Positions 26,140 through 34,935 of a stretch of DNA of 64,000 nt are shown piece after piece; position 1 is the first letter of the stretch; every line of letters begins with the position of its first letter. This stretch comes from Actinokineospora sp. NBRC 105648 (GTDB lineage: Bacteria > Actinomycetota > Actinomycetes > Mycobacteriales > Pseudonocardiaceae). Made by a program: the position numbers and the translations under genes. The notes under the pieces are model-generated. The model saw nothing but the letters and a program-made list of their open reading frames with translations. It was not told where the DNA came from and did no database searches. The DNA lies in contig NZ_BSTR01000003.1 in assembly GCF_030269645.1 (NCBI RefSeq), positions 124,001-188,000 on the forward strand. Direction: 5' to 3'.

Positions 26140-26892
26140 GTGCCCACACCCTCTGTTCCCGGTACCGAGGTCCACGCCCGCACCGCTACCCGGTTGCACC
26201 CGCGGGCTGGGGCGCCTACCTCGGCGGACAGCCACATCGGCGGCCCAATGCGCTCGCCTGCCGACGAGCCGTGGCCGCACTGCGTGGATCCGCTGCCAGA
26301 CGGCTCGCTCGGACAGGCACTACTTGGGGTCGCGCAATTCTATCGCCAGGATTTCCCGATGCTGCCATTTCCGGCAGGGGGCGACCTGCTGCAGGTGTTC
26401 TGGTGCCCAGCCGTCTACGATGACGACCATCACCACGGCTACGAGCCAATAGCGCTCCGCCTGTTCTGGCGCGATTCGTTGGGGCTGAACGACCCTGACC
26501 TCGATCAGCCCAAACCCGTGCTGGTGCACGAGGAGGCCGTACCTGACCACCCCTGTGCGCTTCGGCCGTGTCAGGTCACGGAATATCCCCACCCCTACGA
26601 CGCCAAGGAGTTGGGGTTCGAGCCCGATGACGACTGGCCGGAGCTGGCCGATGGCTCCAAGATCGGTGGCTGGATTCCCTGGTACCAGACCGGCCCGATG
26701 ACCTTTCCCTGTCCAGACTGCGAAATGGACTCGGTCCTGATGCTGTCCCTGCACACCCGAGAAGAAACCGACGGCTGCTCGTGTGAAACCGACGAGACCG
26801 GCGTCGGCTGGCAATTCGGCCGAGAAGGCGCGCTGAATATTCTGGTCTGCCCAAACAACGTAGAACACCGACCAACACCCTGGATCGACTAG
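26140..26892 (+). CDS. DUF1963 (YwqG-like) family protein
   Basis: 250 residues from a GTG at 26140. I chose this start because the family's conserved opening (HARTATRLHPRAG...SHIGGPM...DEPWPHC) begins shortly after it. Later conserved pieces are LLQVFWCP, a WRD segment, QVTEYP, KIGGWIPWYQ and two CxxC-like pairs (CPDC, CSC) near the C-terminus, which could bind a metal. YwqG-like proteins are soluble and of unknown role, frequently near recombination or conflict loci. It stands alone between a recombinase remnant and a small secreted protein gene, so it is cargo of the accretion zone. No clear ribosome site precedes it. Confidence 0.8.
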   Translation: MPTPSVPGTEVHARTATRLHPRAGAPTSADSHIGGPMRSPADEPWPHCVDPLPDGSLGQALLGVAQFYRQDFPMLPFPAGGDLLQVFWCPAVYDDDHHHGYEPIALRLFWRDSLGLNDPDLDQPKPVLVHEEAVPDHPCALRPCQVTEYPHPYDAKELGFEPDDDWPELADGSKIGGWIPWYQTGPMTFPCPDCEMDSVLMLSLHTREETDGCSCETDETGVGWQFGREGALNILVCPNNVEHRPTPWID

Positions 26893-26899
26893 TTGTGCA

Positions 26900-27060
26900 G
26901 TGACCACGCCTGCTGTGCCACCCGGGCCTAACCCCGATAGCTGCTGCTGGCACACCGAGGGGTCGCTGCGCCCGTCCAGCACCAGCACCCGCCAGTCGTA
27001 GAACCGCTCTCGCAGCCGCTGGTCGAACAGCGGCTTCCTTCTCGGCGTTTGCCACGCCCC
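26900..27060 (-). pseudogene. Possible fragment of a ClpP-like protease gene
   Basis: The minus strand reads LFDQRLRERFYDWRVLVLDG then SVCQQQL, which resembles the N-terminal strand-helix of actinobacterial ClpP-family proteins. No catalytic Ser, His or Asp region follows, because the sequence runs into the 3' end of the DUF1963 gene. It may be a truncated remnant or chance resemblance. The rest of 26893-27235 shows no gene. Confidence 0.3.
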
Positions 27061-27235
27061 CACGGTGCCGCGACCTCGCCGCGATCCACTCGTCGCTCCG
27101 CTGTGAGCAGATCCGCCCCCGGCAGCTCCGTTGCGGTCGCAGCGGAGCCGCTCTTCCATCACGAGCGACGAGTCGACACACCGTCAGGGCGGCCACACCA
27201 CTCGGGTGTGACCGCCCTCGATGTCGGCTAAGCGT

Positions 27236-27559
27236 TTAGCAGAGGCCCGTGTAGTAGGCGTTGGTCGTCCGCCAGGAGAGTTGGCGCTTCTCCCAGGGGG
27301 AGAAGCAAGAACTGTCACTGGTGTTGTTGTTGTAGTCGATGTGGACCCGCACGTAGGTGGAGCCGCAGTGTCGGTACCAGTAGGTGTAGCCGCTGAGCCA
27401 GTTCCCCTCCTGCCAGTAGCCGCAGGGGTCGTCCGTGACGGCCGCGGGTGCCCCCGCCGCCGGTGTCACCGCCTCGATGGCGCTCGACGTACCGGACCCG
27501 GCCAACAATCCCCCAGCGATTACAGCAGCGGCGGCTGTCACTCGCGCGAACTTGAGCAC
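27236..27559 (-). CDS. Small secreted DUF6355-like protein
   Basis: 107 residues from a GTG at 27559 with GGGGGAA upstream. It has a signal peptide (MLKFARVTAAAAVIAGGLLAG, cleavage after SSA) and a mature part of about 70 residues rich in aromatic residues with four cysteines (CGYWQEGNW, YRHCGSTYVRVHIDY, SSCFSPWEKRQL, YYTGLC). This matches my recollection of the DUF6355 family, small exported proteins of unknown function in Actinobacteria. Two disulfides are likely. It is a lone gene within the accretion zone. Confidence 0.75.
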   Translation of the reverse strand: MLKFARVTAAAAVIAGGLLAGSGTSSAIEAVTPAAGAPAAVTDDPCGYWQEGNWLSGYTYWYRHCGSTYVRVHIDYNNNTSDSSCFSPWEKRQLSWRTTNAYYTGLC

Positions 27560-27734
27560 AGAGTTCCCCCTTCACAGTCGATTCACAGGAACAACCATCG
27601 ACAAAACGCTGGAGTATAGACGCGAAACCACATAACAAACAGTCCATAGTCGACGGTCGCTGTCCGTCGCACGCCCGGTTGTGCGACAACTCAGAGAATA
27701 CCACGGTCGCTGGCGACCTGCAATCAAAAACAGA

Positions 27735-27759
27735 GAATGAATATCCCTTTTATTCATTC
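27735..27759. repeat. AT-rich 9-bp inverted repeat upstream of the broken recombinase
   Basis: GAATGAATA and TATTCATTC flank a 7-base TCCCTTT spacer, a perfect 25-bp palindrome in an otherwise GC-rich setting. It may be an operator or a hairpin. The surrounding gene-free stretch 27560-27869 holds only the DUF6355 gene's upstream region. Confidence 0.7.
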
Positions 27760-27869
27760 GTGAAACCGGGCCACCTCCAACCGTCGCGCATCCGTCCCGA
27801 TAGTCAGTCGTTGCGCGAGGGCGTCGGAATCGTCGGCGGCCACCGCCGCGAACACCCCGGCCGTGCTAC

Positions 27870-28088
27870 ACCCCGCTACACCGGCCGGCAGGTGTGGAAC
27901 AAGCAACGCAAGGACGAGATCCTGCTCGATGTCGAGGACGTCGCGTTGGGGCACATGAGCAGGATGCGCCACAACCAGCCGGACCAGTGGGTCTGGTCCG
28001 ACGACGTCGTCCACGACGCGCTGATCGACGGCGACACCTTCGACCGGGTCCGGCAGGTGATGGCCGCCAAGGGCGCGGGCCACACGTC
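27870..28088 (+). pseudogene. Internal fragment of one serine recombinase
   Basis: One frame reads PRYTGRQVWNKQRKDEILLD, VEDVALGHMSRMR, DQWVWSDDVVHDALIDGD and FDRVRQVMAAKGAGHTSP. This is the region following the recombinase domain (the NPRYTG...VWxR linker) of a serine recombinase different from the intact one in this window. It has neither a catalytic N-terminus nor a C-terminus. It runs without a gap, but in a different frame, into the fragment that follows, forming a chimeric relic. Confidence 0.75.
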
Positions 28089-29507
28089 GCCGCGTACGGG
28101 GTGGACTTGTGGGTGCCTGAACTGTGCGGCAAGTACGACCCGCGCAATCCCTCGCACAAGATGCTGATGAGCATGCTCGGTGGGATGAGCGAGTCCGAGC
28201 GGCAGCATGTCCAGGCGCGGGTGCGGGCGGCGATGGACGCGCAGGTGGTCAACGAGGGCCGCCACCAGGGCGGTCGGGCGCCGTACGGGTACGTGACCGT
28301 CGATGGCGGGCCGCATCCGAACCCGCGCAAGGCCGTGGAGGGGTTCCGGCTGCGGGTGTTGACCGTGGATGAGCCGTGCGCGGAGGTGGTGCGGCGGATC
28401 TTCGCCGAGTACTTGGACGGCAAGGGTGATCGGGCGATCGCGAACGCGCTCAACCGCGAGGGAGTCTTGTGTCCTTCGGCGCGGCGGCCGGAGCAGAACC
28501 GGCATCGGCTCGCGGACGGGTGGCAGGGGAGCACGGTTCGCACGATTCTGGAGAACCCGAAGTACACCGGGTACGCGGTGTTCGGGCGCTGGACCAAACA
28601 GGAGATGCTGATCGACCCCGACGACGTCAGCGCTGGAAACATCACCCGGTTCCGACGGGCACCCGCGGAGAGGATCGTGCGGTCACGAATGCCCGCGCAT
28701 CCGGAGATTGTCTCGGTGGAGCTGTTCACCGAGGTGCAACTGTTGCGCAGGGCGAAAGCCGCCGGGGGATTGGAAGCGCGGCGCAAGCTCGAACGTGGCC
28801 CTCGGGAGACGAAGCACGTGTACGCGCTTCGGGGTCGGGTCCGGTGTGGGTATTGCGAGCGCAGGATGGAGGGCACGCCGCGCTCCACTCGGATCTATTA
28901 CCGGTGCGCCGCGCGCAGCATCGTGCCGGGGTCGCCTGTCCTGGCCACGCACCCGAAGAACGTGTATCTGCCGGAGTTGCCCGTGGTGGACGGGCTGAAC
29001 GAGTGGCTGGGGCACTTGTTCGCCCCGCCGCAGCGTGAGGACACGGTGCGCAGGCTGTTGGGTGTCGTGCCGTCCGAACAGGACTCCGATGCAATGGAGT
29101 CGGTGCGTAGGAAGTTGGCCGACGCGAAGACCCGGCTGCGGCGGTTGCAGGCCGCGATCGAGGCAGGGGCCAACCCGACAGCTCTGGTCGACGCGCTCAA
29201 CCGCGCGCAGGAGGAACGGGACGCCGCACAGGTCCAGATCGACGCGACCCCGACAGCGCGGGCCGCGACCCGCGCGGAGATCGACGCGATGATCGATCAC
29301 CTGGCCGACCTGGGCCGCTCGATCAAGCACGCTGACCCGGTCAAACTCCGCGACCTCTACGAAGCGGTCGACCTGCAGATGGTCTACGACGCCGAAGGCC
29401 GGACGGTCGATGTGACCATCCGGCCTGGTAGGGGTAGTGAACGTGTCCGAGGGGGGAGATGCGCTCTATCTACACGCTTGCATCTATCACAAAAGACACC
29501 AGAATAG
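28086..29507 (+). pseudogene. 5'-truncated large serine recombinase (paralogue of the intact one)
   Basis: From AAYGVDLWVPELCG onward the frame is open and about 70-80 percent identical by eye to the intact recombinase at 42959-44716. It retains the end of the resolvase domain (MLGGMSESERQHVQARVRAAM), the recombinase domain, the zinc ribbon (RCGYCERRM...YRC) and the coiled coil. The catalytic serine region is missing, so it cannot recombine DNA. Its C-terminus passes through the 15-bp att repeat (ERVRGG) and continues about 17 codons into the next element before a stop, because integration of that element replaced its original end. Confidence 0.85.
29443..29457. repeat. Left attachment repeat (attL core) of the integrated element
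   Basis: GTGTCCGAGGGGGGA is identical to 44697-44711 inside the tRNA-Leu 3' end. It is followed at 29462-29475 by an arm, CGCTCTATCTACAC, that is the inverted complement, at 12 of 14 positions, of the arm at 44682-44695. Confidence 0.85.
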
Positions 29508-29562
29508 CGCTTCAGGTATGCGTGCGACCAGATAGCGCTGCGTAAGTCATCGCCGCTATCAA

Positions 29563-31143
29563 CTAACCTGAGAAGAATTTACTGACAACCGGAGGGGTGA
29601 AGTTGCGGTGTTCTAGCATTCGCAACGTAGGATAGTTTTCTTTGTCTGCCGAAACCCACCTGCGAATCATATTCCTACCCTGGCCTACTTGGAGTGACCC
29701 AAGGGCCAGAATCCTCTTCACATGAGGATCTGTCGCTTGTTGATAGGCTGCATGGCACGCAGCACGGCCTGCGGTGGGATTCCACGCGCACAACCGTTGT
29801 ACTGCAACCGCTAGTATTGGCAATGACGCTCCGGCATTGACCACCGTTTCGGTAAAATACTCAATCAGTTGTCGATTAGGCTGGAACCCTGATGGGAAGA
29901 GTCTCGCAAAATGTGAAAGAGACCATGGAAACATTGCCCATTCGCTGCCAGCGTACTCGACAAACCACTCCTGCATTAGCTCTGGCTGCTTTGCCTTTTT
30001 TAGGAGCTTTGCCCATGCATCGGCGACATGCGGCATCCTGGGCGCGAGTTCAAGGAGGTCGTCCAACCGATAGAAATGGTCATACTTACGCATCCTCACT
30101 GATGCGAAGTTGATCGATGACCTGCTTGCCTTTTCTCGATCTTCAAGGAGACCGTCAATAAGTTCCTCTAATGGGACAAAATTGGAGTTTTCCGTGATCG
30201 CGTCATCAATAGCACTGTGTTCAATTTCAAGGGCTTGTTTGGCTACATCGTCCCCTTCAAGCACTTCGGTCTTAGCGATATTCAAATTGAGACCCAAATT
30301 CCGCGCGACTGATTGAAGATCTTTTTGCGCTGCGCGGGCGGATGCTGGGTTCTGAGTAAACAACCAGATATCATCCATCCACCGCGCAAAACTGTGGTAC
30401 TGCAACTTGCTCTTGAAAACATTTGGTGCCGATGATGCATGGCTAGTCAAAACATCATCAATCGGATTCAGGAACATGTTGGCAATGACAGCTGATGCTG
30501 TGGACCTTTGCGGCAAGCCTAGTCGCCCTGGAATGGTCTGAAATCCATCAATCAGACTATGTAGACGGTCGAGGTGTGCACCAGGAGTCGCTCTGTCTTG
30601 AATATCCTCATGTACAGCATTAATCGGGACGCTCGCAAAGAAGGAGGTAATATCCGTTCTAAGCGCTGTCGAGGAGAAGGTGGCCAGGCGATTCAAATGC
30701 CCTGTGTAGGTATGCCATTGAAGATCTTGATTAGAGTACTCACCGGGTGCTGGAGAAATCGCTGGTAACCGCCAACCGAAAGTATTTGGCGACAACGTGC
30801 CAACAATATCAACACTAATCGAGTCCACCAAAGCCTGGTATAGAACTCTGTCGGCAATGTCAAGCACAACAGCTGGTCGCGTGGACCAATTCTCTTTAGG
30901 CACTTCGATAGGAAAAGCTTGTTGCGAGCCTGCGCTTAGGCAATGCTGGTGGATAATTTCCGGCTCGACCCTGGCCAAAAATTCGATTTCTGGCCAGCCC
31001 CACGGGTCGTGATGCCAGTCGCGCAACATCTCGGTATGGAGGTTGCCTGCGGCTACATCCAAGTTCAGGTTTTCAACCCATGCGCGTCTGACCATGTACC
31101 ACATGATGCCATGTCGGGCGTTCGTGCGCGCACCCGACTCCAT
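29563..31143 (-). CDS. Reverse transcriptase (defence-type, non-LTR-like group)
   Basis: 526 residues. The RT palm motifs are present: motif A as RTDITSFFASV near residue 168, motif B region GLPQRSTASAVIANMFLNP near residue 212, and the catalytic motif C as FARWMDDIWLF near residue 255 (MDD in place of YxDD). A helical C-terminal extension of about 230 residues follows, as in abortive-infection or DRT-type RTs rather than group II introns; there is no maturase or HNH domain. It would synthesise DNA from an RNA or without template. It is divergent from a SLATT gene 110 bases away. ATGs at 31104 and 31095 are alternative starts; none has a strong ribosome site. GC is much lower than in the host. 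Confidence 0.88.
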   Translation of the reverse strand: MESGARTNARHGIMWYMVRRAWVENLNLDVAAGNLHTEMLRDWHHDPWGWPEIEFLARVEPEIIHQHCLSAGSQQAFPIEVPKENWSTRPAVVLDIADRVLYQALVDSISVDIVGTLSPNTFGWRLPAISPAPGEYSNQDLQWHTYTGHLNRLATFSSTALRTDITSFFASVPINAVHEDIQDRATPGAHLDRLHSLIDGFQTIPGRLGLPQRSTASAVIANMFLNPIDDVLTSHASSAPNVFKSKLQYHSFARWMDDIWLFTQNPASARAAQKDLQSVARNLGLNLNIAKTEVLEGDDVAKQALEIEHSAIDDAITENSNFVPLEELIDGLLEDREKASRSSINFASVRMRKYDHFYRLDDLLELAPRMPHVADAWAKLLKKAKQPELMQEWFVEYAGSEWAMFPWSLSHFARLFPSGFQPNRQLIEYFTETVVNAGASLPILAVAVQRLCAWNPTAGRAACHAAYQQATDPHVKRILALGSLQVGQGRNMIRRWVSADKENYPTLRMLEHRNFTPPVVSKFFSG

Positions 31144-31253
31144 CCAAGGTGGTGCCTAAAATAGCGATCTCGCTGGATGCGGATCCAACTCGGTAAGCTT
31201 GGGCTAGCATAGTCGAGATTTGTCCAAATGCAATGCACTGCTGATACGGAGGA

Positions 31254-31907
31254 TTGATGAGAATATTCACTTTTGGCAAGGCGACTTCATCGTCGTCACG
31301 AATCGTAGACGACTTGGCTCCTAGCCCACGTCTCGTGGAATTTGTGAAAAAGCTTGAAGATCGCTCCTATAGGACTTACAAGGCTCGACTGATGGCGCAC
31401 CGTCGACTGGTGCTTCGAAATAACGCCTGGAACTGCTCTTTGATAGCGTTCGCTACATCAACAACCGTCGCATCTGTGGGTATCCTAATCGAGAAGAATA
31501 TGTACGGAAGAGGTGGAGATGCGCTAATGGTTGCACTTGCGATTCTATCACTAGTTACTTCCCTGGTCGTCTCAAATATGAATTACGGTGCTCGCGGACG
31601 AGCAATGGAAGCCAACTATAAAATGATACAGCAGATCTCTGCAGAGTTGGAGAGCTTTTTCACTGGTCAGGGTACAGATTCCTGGTCGAAATATCATGAT
31701 ATTCATCGGCGCTATCTGAATGCTGTAGATTCCTCTGAAAACCACTCAGAGTCCGATCACTTTAGAAACACGCAAGATAGCCTCTCCTTCAAACATCGTC
31801 GGAAGGTCCGGTTTGACACCTCTGTCACCTTCTTTCCAGTCTTCACGCTAGCGGTACCAATTTTGGTGATTATTCCTTTCATTCTGTGGTTCATTCGCGG
31901 TTTGTAA
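31254..31907 (+). CDS. SLATT-domain membrane protein (probable effector partner of the RT)
   Basis: 217 residues. A basic helical segment (RSYRTYKARLMAHRRLVLRN) leads into two hydrophobic helices at about 62-82 and 90-108, then a cytosolic helix (MNYGARGRAMEANYKMIQQI), the layout of SLATT proteins. A third hydrophobic helix sits at the C-terminus (about 190-214). I recall the SLATT_5 subgroup as predicted to accompany reverse transcriptases. In conflict systems, SLATT proteins are predicted membrane-perturbing effectors that kill an infected cell. It is transcribed away from the RT, and both promoters share the 31144-31253 region. Confidence 0.82.
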   Translation: MMRIFTFGKATSSSSRIVDDLAPSPRLVEFVKKLEDRSYRTYKARLMAHRRLVLRNNAWNCSLIAFATSTTVASVGILIEKNMYGRGGDALMVALAILSLVTSLVVSNMNYGARGRAMEANYKMIQQISAELESFFTGQGTDSWSKYHDIHRRYLNAVDSSENHSESDHFRNTQDSLSFKHRRKVRFDTSVTFFPVFTLAVPILVIIPFILWFIRGL

Positions 31908-32333
31908 TTAGACGCACCAATATCTCCCGCTGAGGAGGCTCGGGTCTGGCTACTTGTATTGAACTGAATCCAGGACATGGCAGGTTCAGGCGCGGTCGTA
32001 GCATGTGATCGTGGTGTGCGGTGGGGAAGGATTCCCTGTCGTGCGCGGGATGTTGACGTTGGCTGATCGGGAGGAGATCTCCTGGGCTGGCGCCGAGGAC
32101 CCGGATTCGCCCATGTCGTCGACCGCCTGCACGGCCACTATCAGGTCAGGCTCCTGTCTCCTACGGAAATACGGTGCTGGGCGATCCTCGGCCATCCGCT
32201 GCCCATAGAAAAGACCTCACAGCAGCAGCCGGGGACCAACAAATCGATAGACCGCACGTTCAGTCTCGCCATCGATGGCCTCGATCGAGAATCCCAAGTC
32301 GCGTTCAACCGAAACTCTCGATAGCATGGCAAC
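31908..32333. other. Intergenic region with a tiny IS30-type transposase remnant
   Basis: At 32041-32085 the plus strand reads VRGMLTLADREEIS, which resembles the start of actinobacterial IS30-family transposases and then loses similarity. GC rises locally to host level for about 200 bases, suggesting a piece of inserted DNA. No other gene is supported. Confidence 0.5.
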
Positions 32334-32594
32334 ATGCGTGACTACTTGCTTGAGGTTCCTTGCGCAGAGGACCACAAACCCTGTCAAAAATTCTTGCAAG
32401 ATAAGGGGTTGAGCGTACTTGCAGTTGGCCGAAAAGAAGCCGAAGGAATGGCAGGTGTCAGACTAGCGTACGACGGATTGTTTTTGATCATATGTACCGA
32501 TATGACTCGTGTTGATGTTGAACTCTTTGTGGCTGGACACGAATGGCTCGTCCGTGTCGTCGGTGAGCGGGAAACCAGAGAATTTCCAGCATGA
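32334..32594 (+). CDS. Small hypothetical protein, partner of the HEPN-like gene
   Basis: 86 residues from ATG 32334. It is a soluble alpha/beta-looking protein with no recognised motif, containing two Cys-linked turns near the start (CAEDHKPC) and a hydrophobic strand GLFLIICTD. It ends 9 bases before the TTG of the following gene, so the two are probably co-transcribed and coupled. Small upstream partners of HEPN-type proteins are often antitoxins or regulators, but nothing in this sequence proves that role. Confidence 0.6.
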   Translation: MRDYLLEVPCAEDHKPCQKFLQDKGLSVLAVGRKEAEGMAGVRLAYDGLFLIICTDMTRVDVELFVAGHEWLVRVVGERETREFPA

Positions 32595-32603
32595 CGCGGG
32601 CTA

Positions 32604-34238
32604 TTGATTTTGACTATCAAGATATCTAGTGATCATCTCAACAGTGAAGATAGTGGGAAGATTGAGGGCGCAGTGAACTCTTATGACGAGAATCTATCCA
32701 GAGGGAGCGCTTTCGACCCTGTCGATATTGCAATCTCGGGCCGGACGTATTCTCAGTACGTGTACGTTCGTCCCGACGCAGATAAGGGGGTTTCGGCTAG
32801 GCTTCCCGTCATTTCGACACCAGAAGTTGTGTACAATCGACGATCTCTAAGTCGGGTTGACTTGCAACCTGAACGACGTGCAATGATGCAGCTCGAAAAC
32901 ATCAAGGTAATAGTCACAGGAGACGTCCTGTCAGACAGTGCAATACCAAGCGTTGCGGCAACTCAGCTCGCTGCTTTGTCGAAGACGGATGATTTCTCAG
33001 TCTATATGATGCCGTCCTCCTTTGTCGAGAATTGGAAAGAGGTCGGAATCGCTTCGATCGTAGATGGCGGGCCGGAATATCTTGGTGTCACCTTCGCAAA
33101 ACCTGACGGCACGCTGCAAACGGGTGTCATGAGAAGGAATGTTCAGCGCTATGTAGATCGACTGGGCGCAGCTATGGGAAGCGCGGAGAGGAATGCTCTA
33201 GCCGAAACCGTTACGCTAGTGAATGCCGCATCAAATATCGGTGCTAGAATTGTTGTTACGAGATCGACAGAGCTGCTTCAAGCAAGGAAAAGGGGGGTTG
33301 GATTCCTGTCGACGTGCGGTCTTCTCGATCCAGAGGAGGCGGTCACGATATGTTACGCACTGCTCCGAGGACGTAATAGGTACGTGACCCAGAAGCATCC
33401 TGACTATTGTCGGAGATCTGACGAGACCGTCTTCTACTCAAGCCTTGCCAGTAACTTGCTGGGCAAAACTTCTAAAGTGTTACGACACGTCATGAATCCC
33501 GACTTTAAGGGAAGGTATGAGCTGCCCGCTAGCCATCTTCAAGCCATTCTGACAAGATTTACAGACCTTCTAATCGCTGCCGATGAACTTGGGAGAGCAT
33601 ATATCAGCGAAGGAATGAATGGCGGAGGAAATGGACAACTGATTCGGCAGTTGAGCCACCTAAATAACAGCATAGTTGCATACTCGGGAGCGCTGGATGC
33701 GATCGCATGGGTTGCAAAAGATCTGGATTCCACAAATGTACCCGGAGGGAAAATGTCGATTGCCTGGAAACAGCTCGTCAAGAACGAACCTAAAAAACTC
33801 GGCAGTTTGGTCACTGGAGATGCTGCGATCATGCAGGCCGCGGCTAGCGCAGTGGATCCCGTCTGGCCAAATTTCGTGAATGACTTGAGAGAGAAGGTCC
33901 AGCATCGCAAACCTCTGACTGGGGGAATTGCCCAATTTGTAGTGAGTGGCAATGGTAACCCAGAAGCCTCCTACAGTGTCGTTGACCTCAGAGAAAGCAC
34001 ATCCGCAGAAGTTTCTCTACCTCCTGGCATGTATGGAGTCTTCCGCGACGGATGTGTTCAGCCGCATGTATTGCAGCACGAGATGGTTAGGTCACTCCAA
34101 GGAATTTTGGAAACGGTCATCGGCTCGCTTGGATGGTCCGATGATTCGTGGATCGTAGACGACGAGCACAGCCATGGAAGTCTTGATGAGCACCTTAGCT
34201 TCGGTCGAGATGCTGTTCAACAGTGGTGGTGGAGATGA
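32604..34238 (+). CDS. Unrecognised protein with HEPN-like RxxxxH motif
   Basis: 544 residues if the TTG at 32604 is used; the start is uncertain and a GTG about 70 bases downstream is possible. I do not recognise the N-terminal 300 residues. The C-terminal third is helical and contains NDLREKVQHRKPL near residue 429, which has the R-x4-H signature and local context of HEPN ribonuclease domains. If real, the protein would cleave RNA in response to a signal sensed by the N-terminal part. It follows an 86-residue gene, sits in the low-GC cargo and is transcribed in the same direction as the SLATT gene. Confidence 0.55.
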   Translation: MILTIKISSDHLNSEDSGKIEGAVNSYDENLSRGSAFDPVDIAISGRTYSQYVYVRPDADKGVSARLPVISTPEVVYNRRSLSRVDLQPERRAMMQLENIKVIVTGDVLSDSAIPSVAATQLAALSKTDDFSVYMMPSSFVENWKEVGIASIVDGGPEYLGVTFAKPDGTLQTGVMRRNVQRYVDRLGAAMGSAERNALAETVTLVNAASNIGARIVVTRSTELLQARKRGVGFLSTCGLLDPEEAVTICYALLRGRNRYVTQKHPDYCRRSDETVFYSSLASNLLGKTSKVLRHVMNPDFKGRYELPASHLQAILTRFTDLLIAADELGRAYISEGMNGGGNGQLIRQLSHLNNSIVAYSGALDAIAWVAKDLDSTNVPGGKMSIAWKQLVKNEPKKLGSLVTGDAAIMQAAASAVDPVWPNFVNDLREKVQHRKPLTGGIAQFVVSGNGNPEASYSVVDLRESTSAEVSLPPGMYGVFRDGCVQPHVLQHEMVRSLQGILETVIGSLGWSDDSWIVDDEHSHGSLDEHLSFGRDAVQQWWWR

Positions 34239-34401
34239 CAATAGAAGCGGATGATCTCACCTTGTTGGCAACCTGCGCTCTCGACATACTTCTGACAAGT
34301 TGCTGACCAATGGGCCGTTAGCCGCTGGCAGAGATTGCGTTTCCAAGCATGGTCGCTTTGTGCAACAACTACGCAGACTGATTTGACCAATTTGTCCACG
34401 A

Positions 34402-34692
34402 CTACTGGCCATCTGATGGCGGATTGATGACATAGAAAGTGTTCCAGACGGTGTTGACTCTGCGGTTGAGGGCGCGGGTTGCGAGGCGGTTGCCGAGGTT
34501 GATGAGGGTTCGGCCGAGGTGGTGTTCGTCGTGGGGTGGGGTGGGGGTTGTGCGTCCGGCGTCGGCGTCGAGGTGGCGGAGGATGTAGCGGGTGATGTGG
34601 GTGTTGGCGGTGGAGAGGTTGGCGCAGAGTTGGCTTTCCTCGTTCCAGTCGTCGTCGTCGGGGTGGGTGGCGGGGGCGGTGGTGGTGGCCAT
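34402..34692 (-). CDS. Small hypothetical protein
   Basis: 96 residues from ATG 34692. It is acidic near the start (DDDDWNEE), then helical (NLSTANTHITRYILRHLD and LGRTLINLGNRLATRALNRRV). I do not recognise it. It lies 24 bases downstream of another small gene on the same strand, and that spacing suggests one transcript. Host-like high GC separates these genes from the AT-richer cargo to the left. Confidence 0.6.
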   Translation of the reverse strand: MATTTAPATHPDDDDWNEESQLCANLSTANTHITRYILRHLDADAGRTTPTPPHDEHHLGRTLINLGNRLATRALNRRVNTVWNTFYVINPPSDGQ

Positions 34693-34716
34693 GGGCGTGG
34701 CTTTCGTGGGTGCGGG

Positions 34717-34935
34717 TTAGGGGGTTTGCGGAGTGGTGATGAGCCATCGGGAGGCGTTGATGGCGAGGGTGTAGGCGTGTTCGAGGTTGTGGATGTCGGT
34801 AGTGGTGGCGGTTCCGGTGCCGAGGTGGTCGGAGAGGGTGCGGGCGTAGACGGCGACGTCGATGAGGTTGCCGTGGACGAAGGCGGTTTCCGGGGGCGGC
34901 GGGGTGTTGATGGTCTTGGTGCAGCTCGTGGTCAC
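34717..34935 (-). CDS. Small hypothetical protein related to the 35430-35741 product
   Basis: 72 residues from GTG 34935, with GGTGAACCACC before it. The ending IHNLEHAYTLAINASRWLITTPQTP resembles EIDNLDSTAYGVIEACRWLQVHQKTP in the 35430-35741 protein, so the two appear to be distant paralogues. It is all-helical and soluble. Its role is unknown; short proteins of this kind sit beside XRE-type regulators in actinobacterial islands. Confidence 0.6.
   Translation of the reverse strand: MTTSCTKTINTPPPPETAFVHGNLIDVAVYARTLSDHLGTGTATTTDIHNLEHAYTLAINASRWLITTPQTP

Noticed and set aside
26320..27162. 280-codon minus-strand open frame over the DUF1963 gene
   Set aside because: Mostly antisense to a gene with conserved motifs; only the first part (26900-27060) has a possible ClpP-like resemblance, listed separately at low confidence.
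29563..31143. Group II intron reverse transcriptase or classical retron
   Set aside because: No maturase or HNH region and no recognisable intron RNA or msr-msd structure next to it; the helical C-terminus fits defence RTs better.
30574..31164. Short plus-strand open frames opposite the reverse transcriptase
   Set aside because: They lack ribosome sites and are contradicted by the RT motifs on the other strand.
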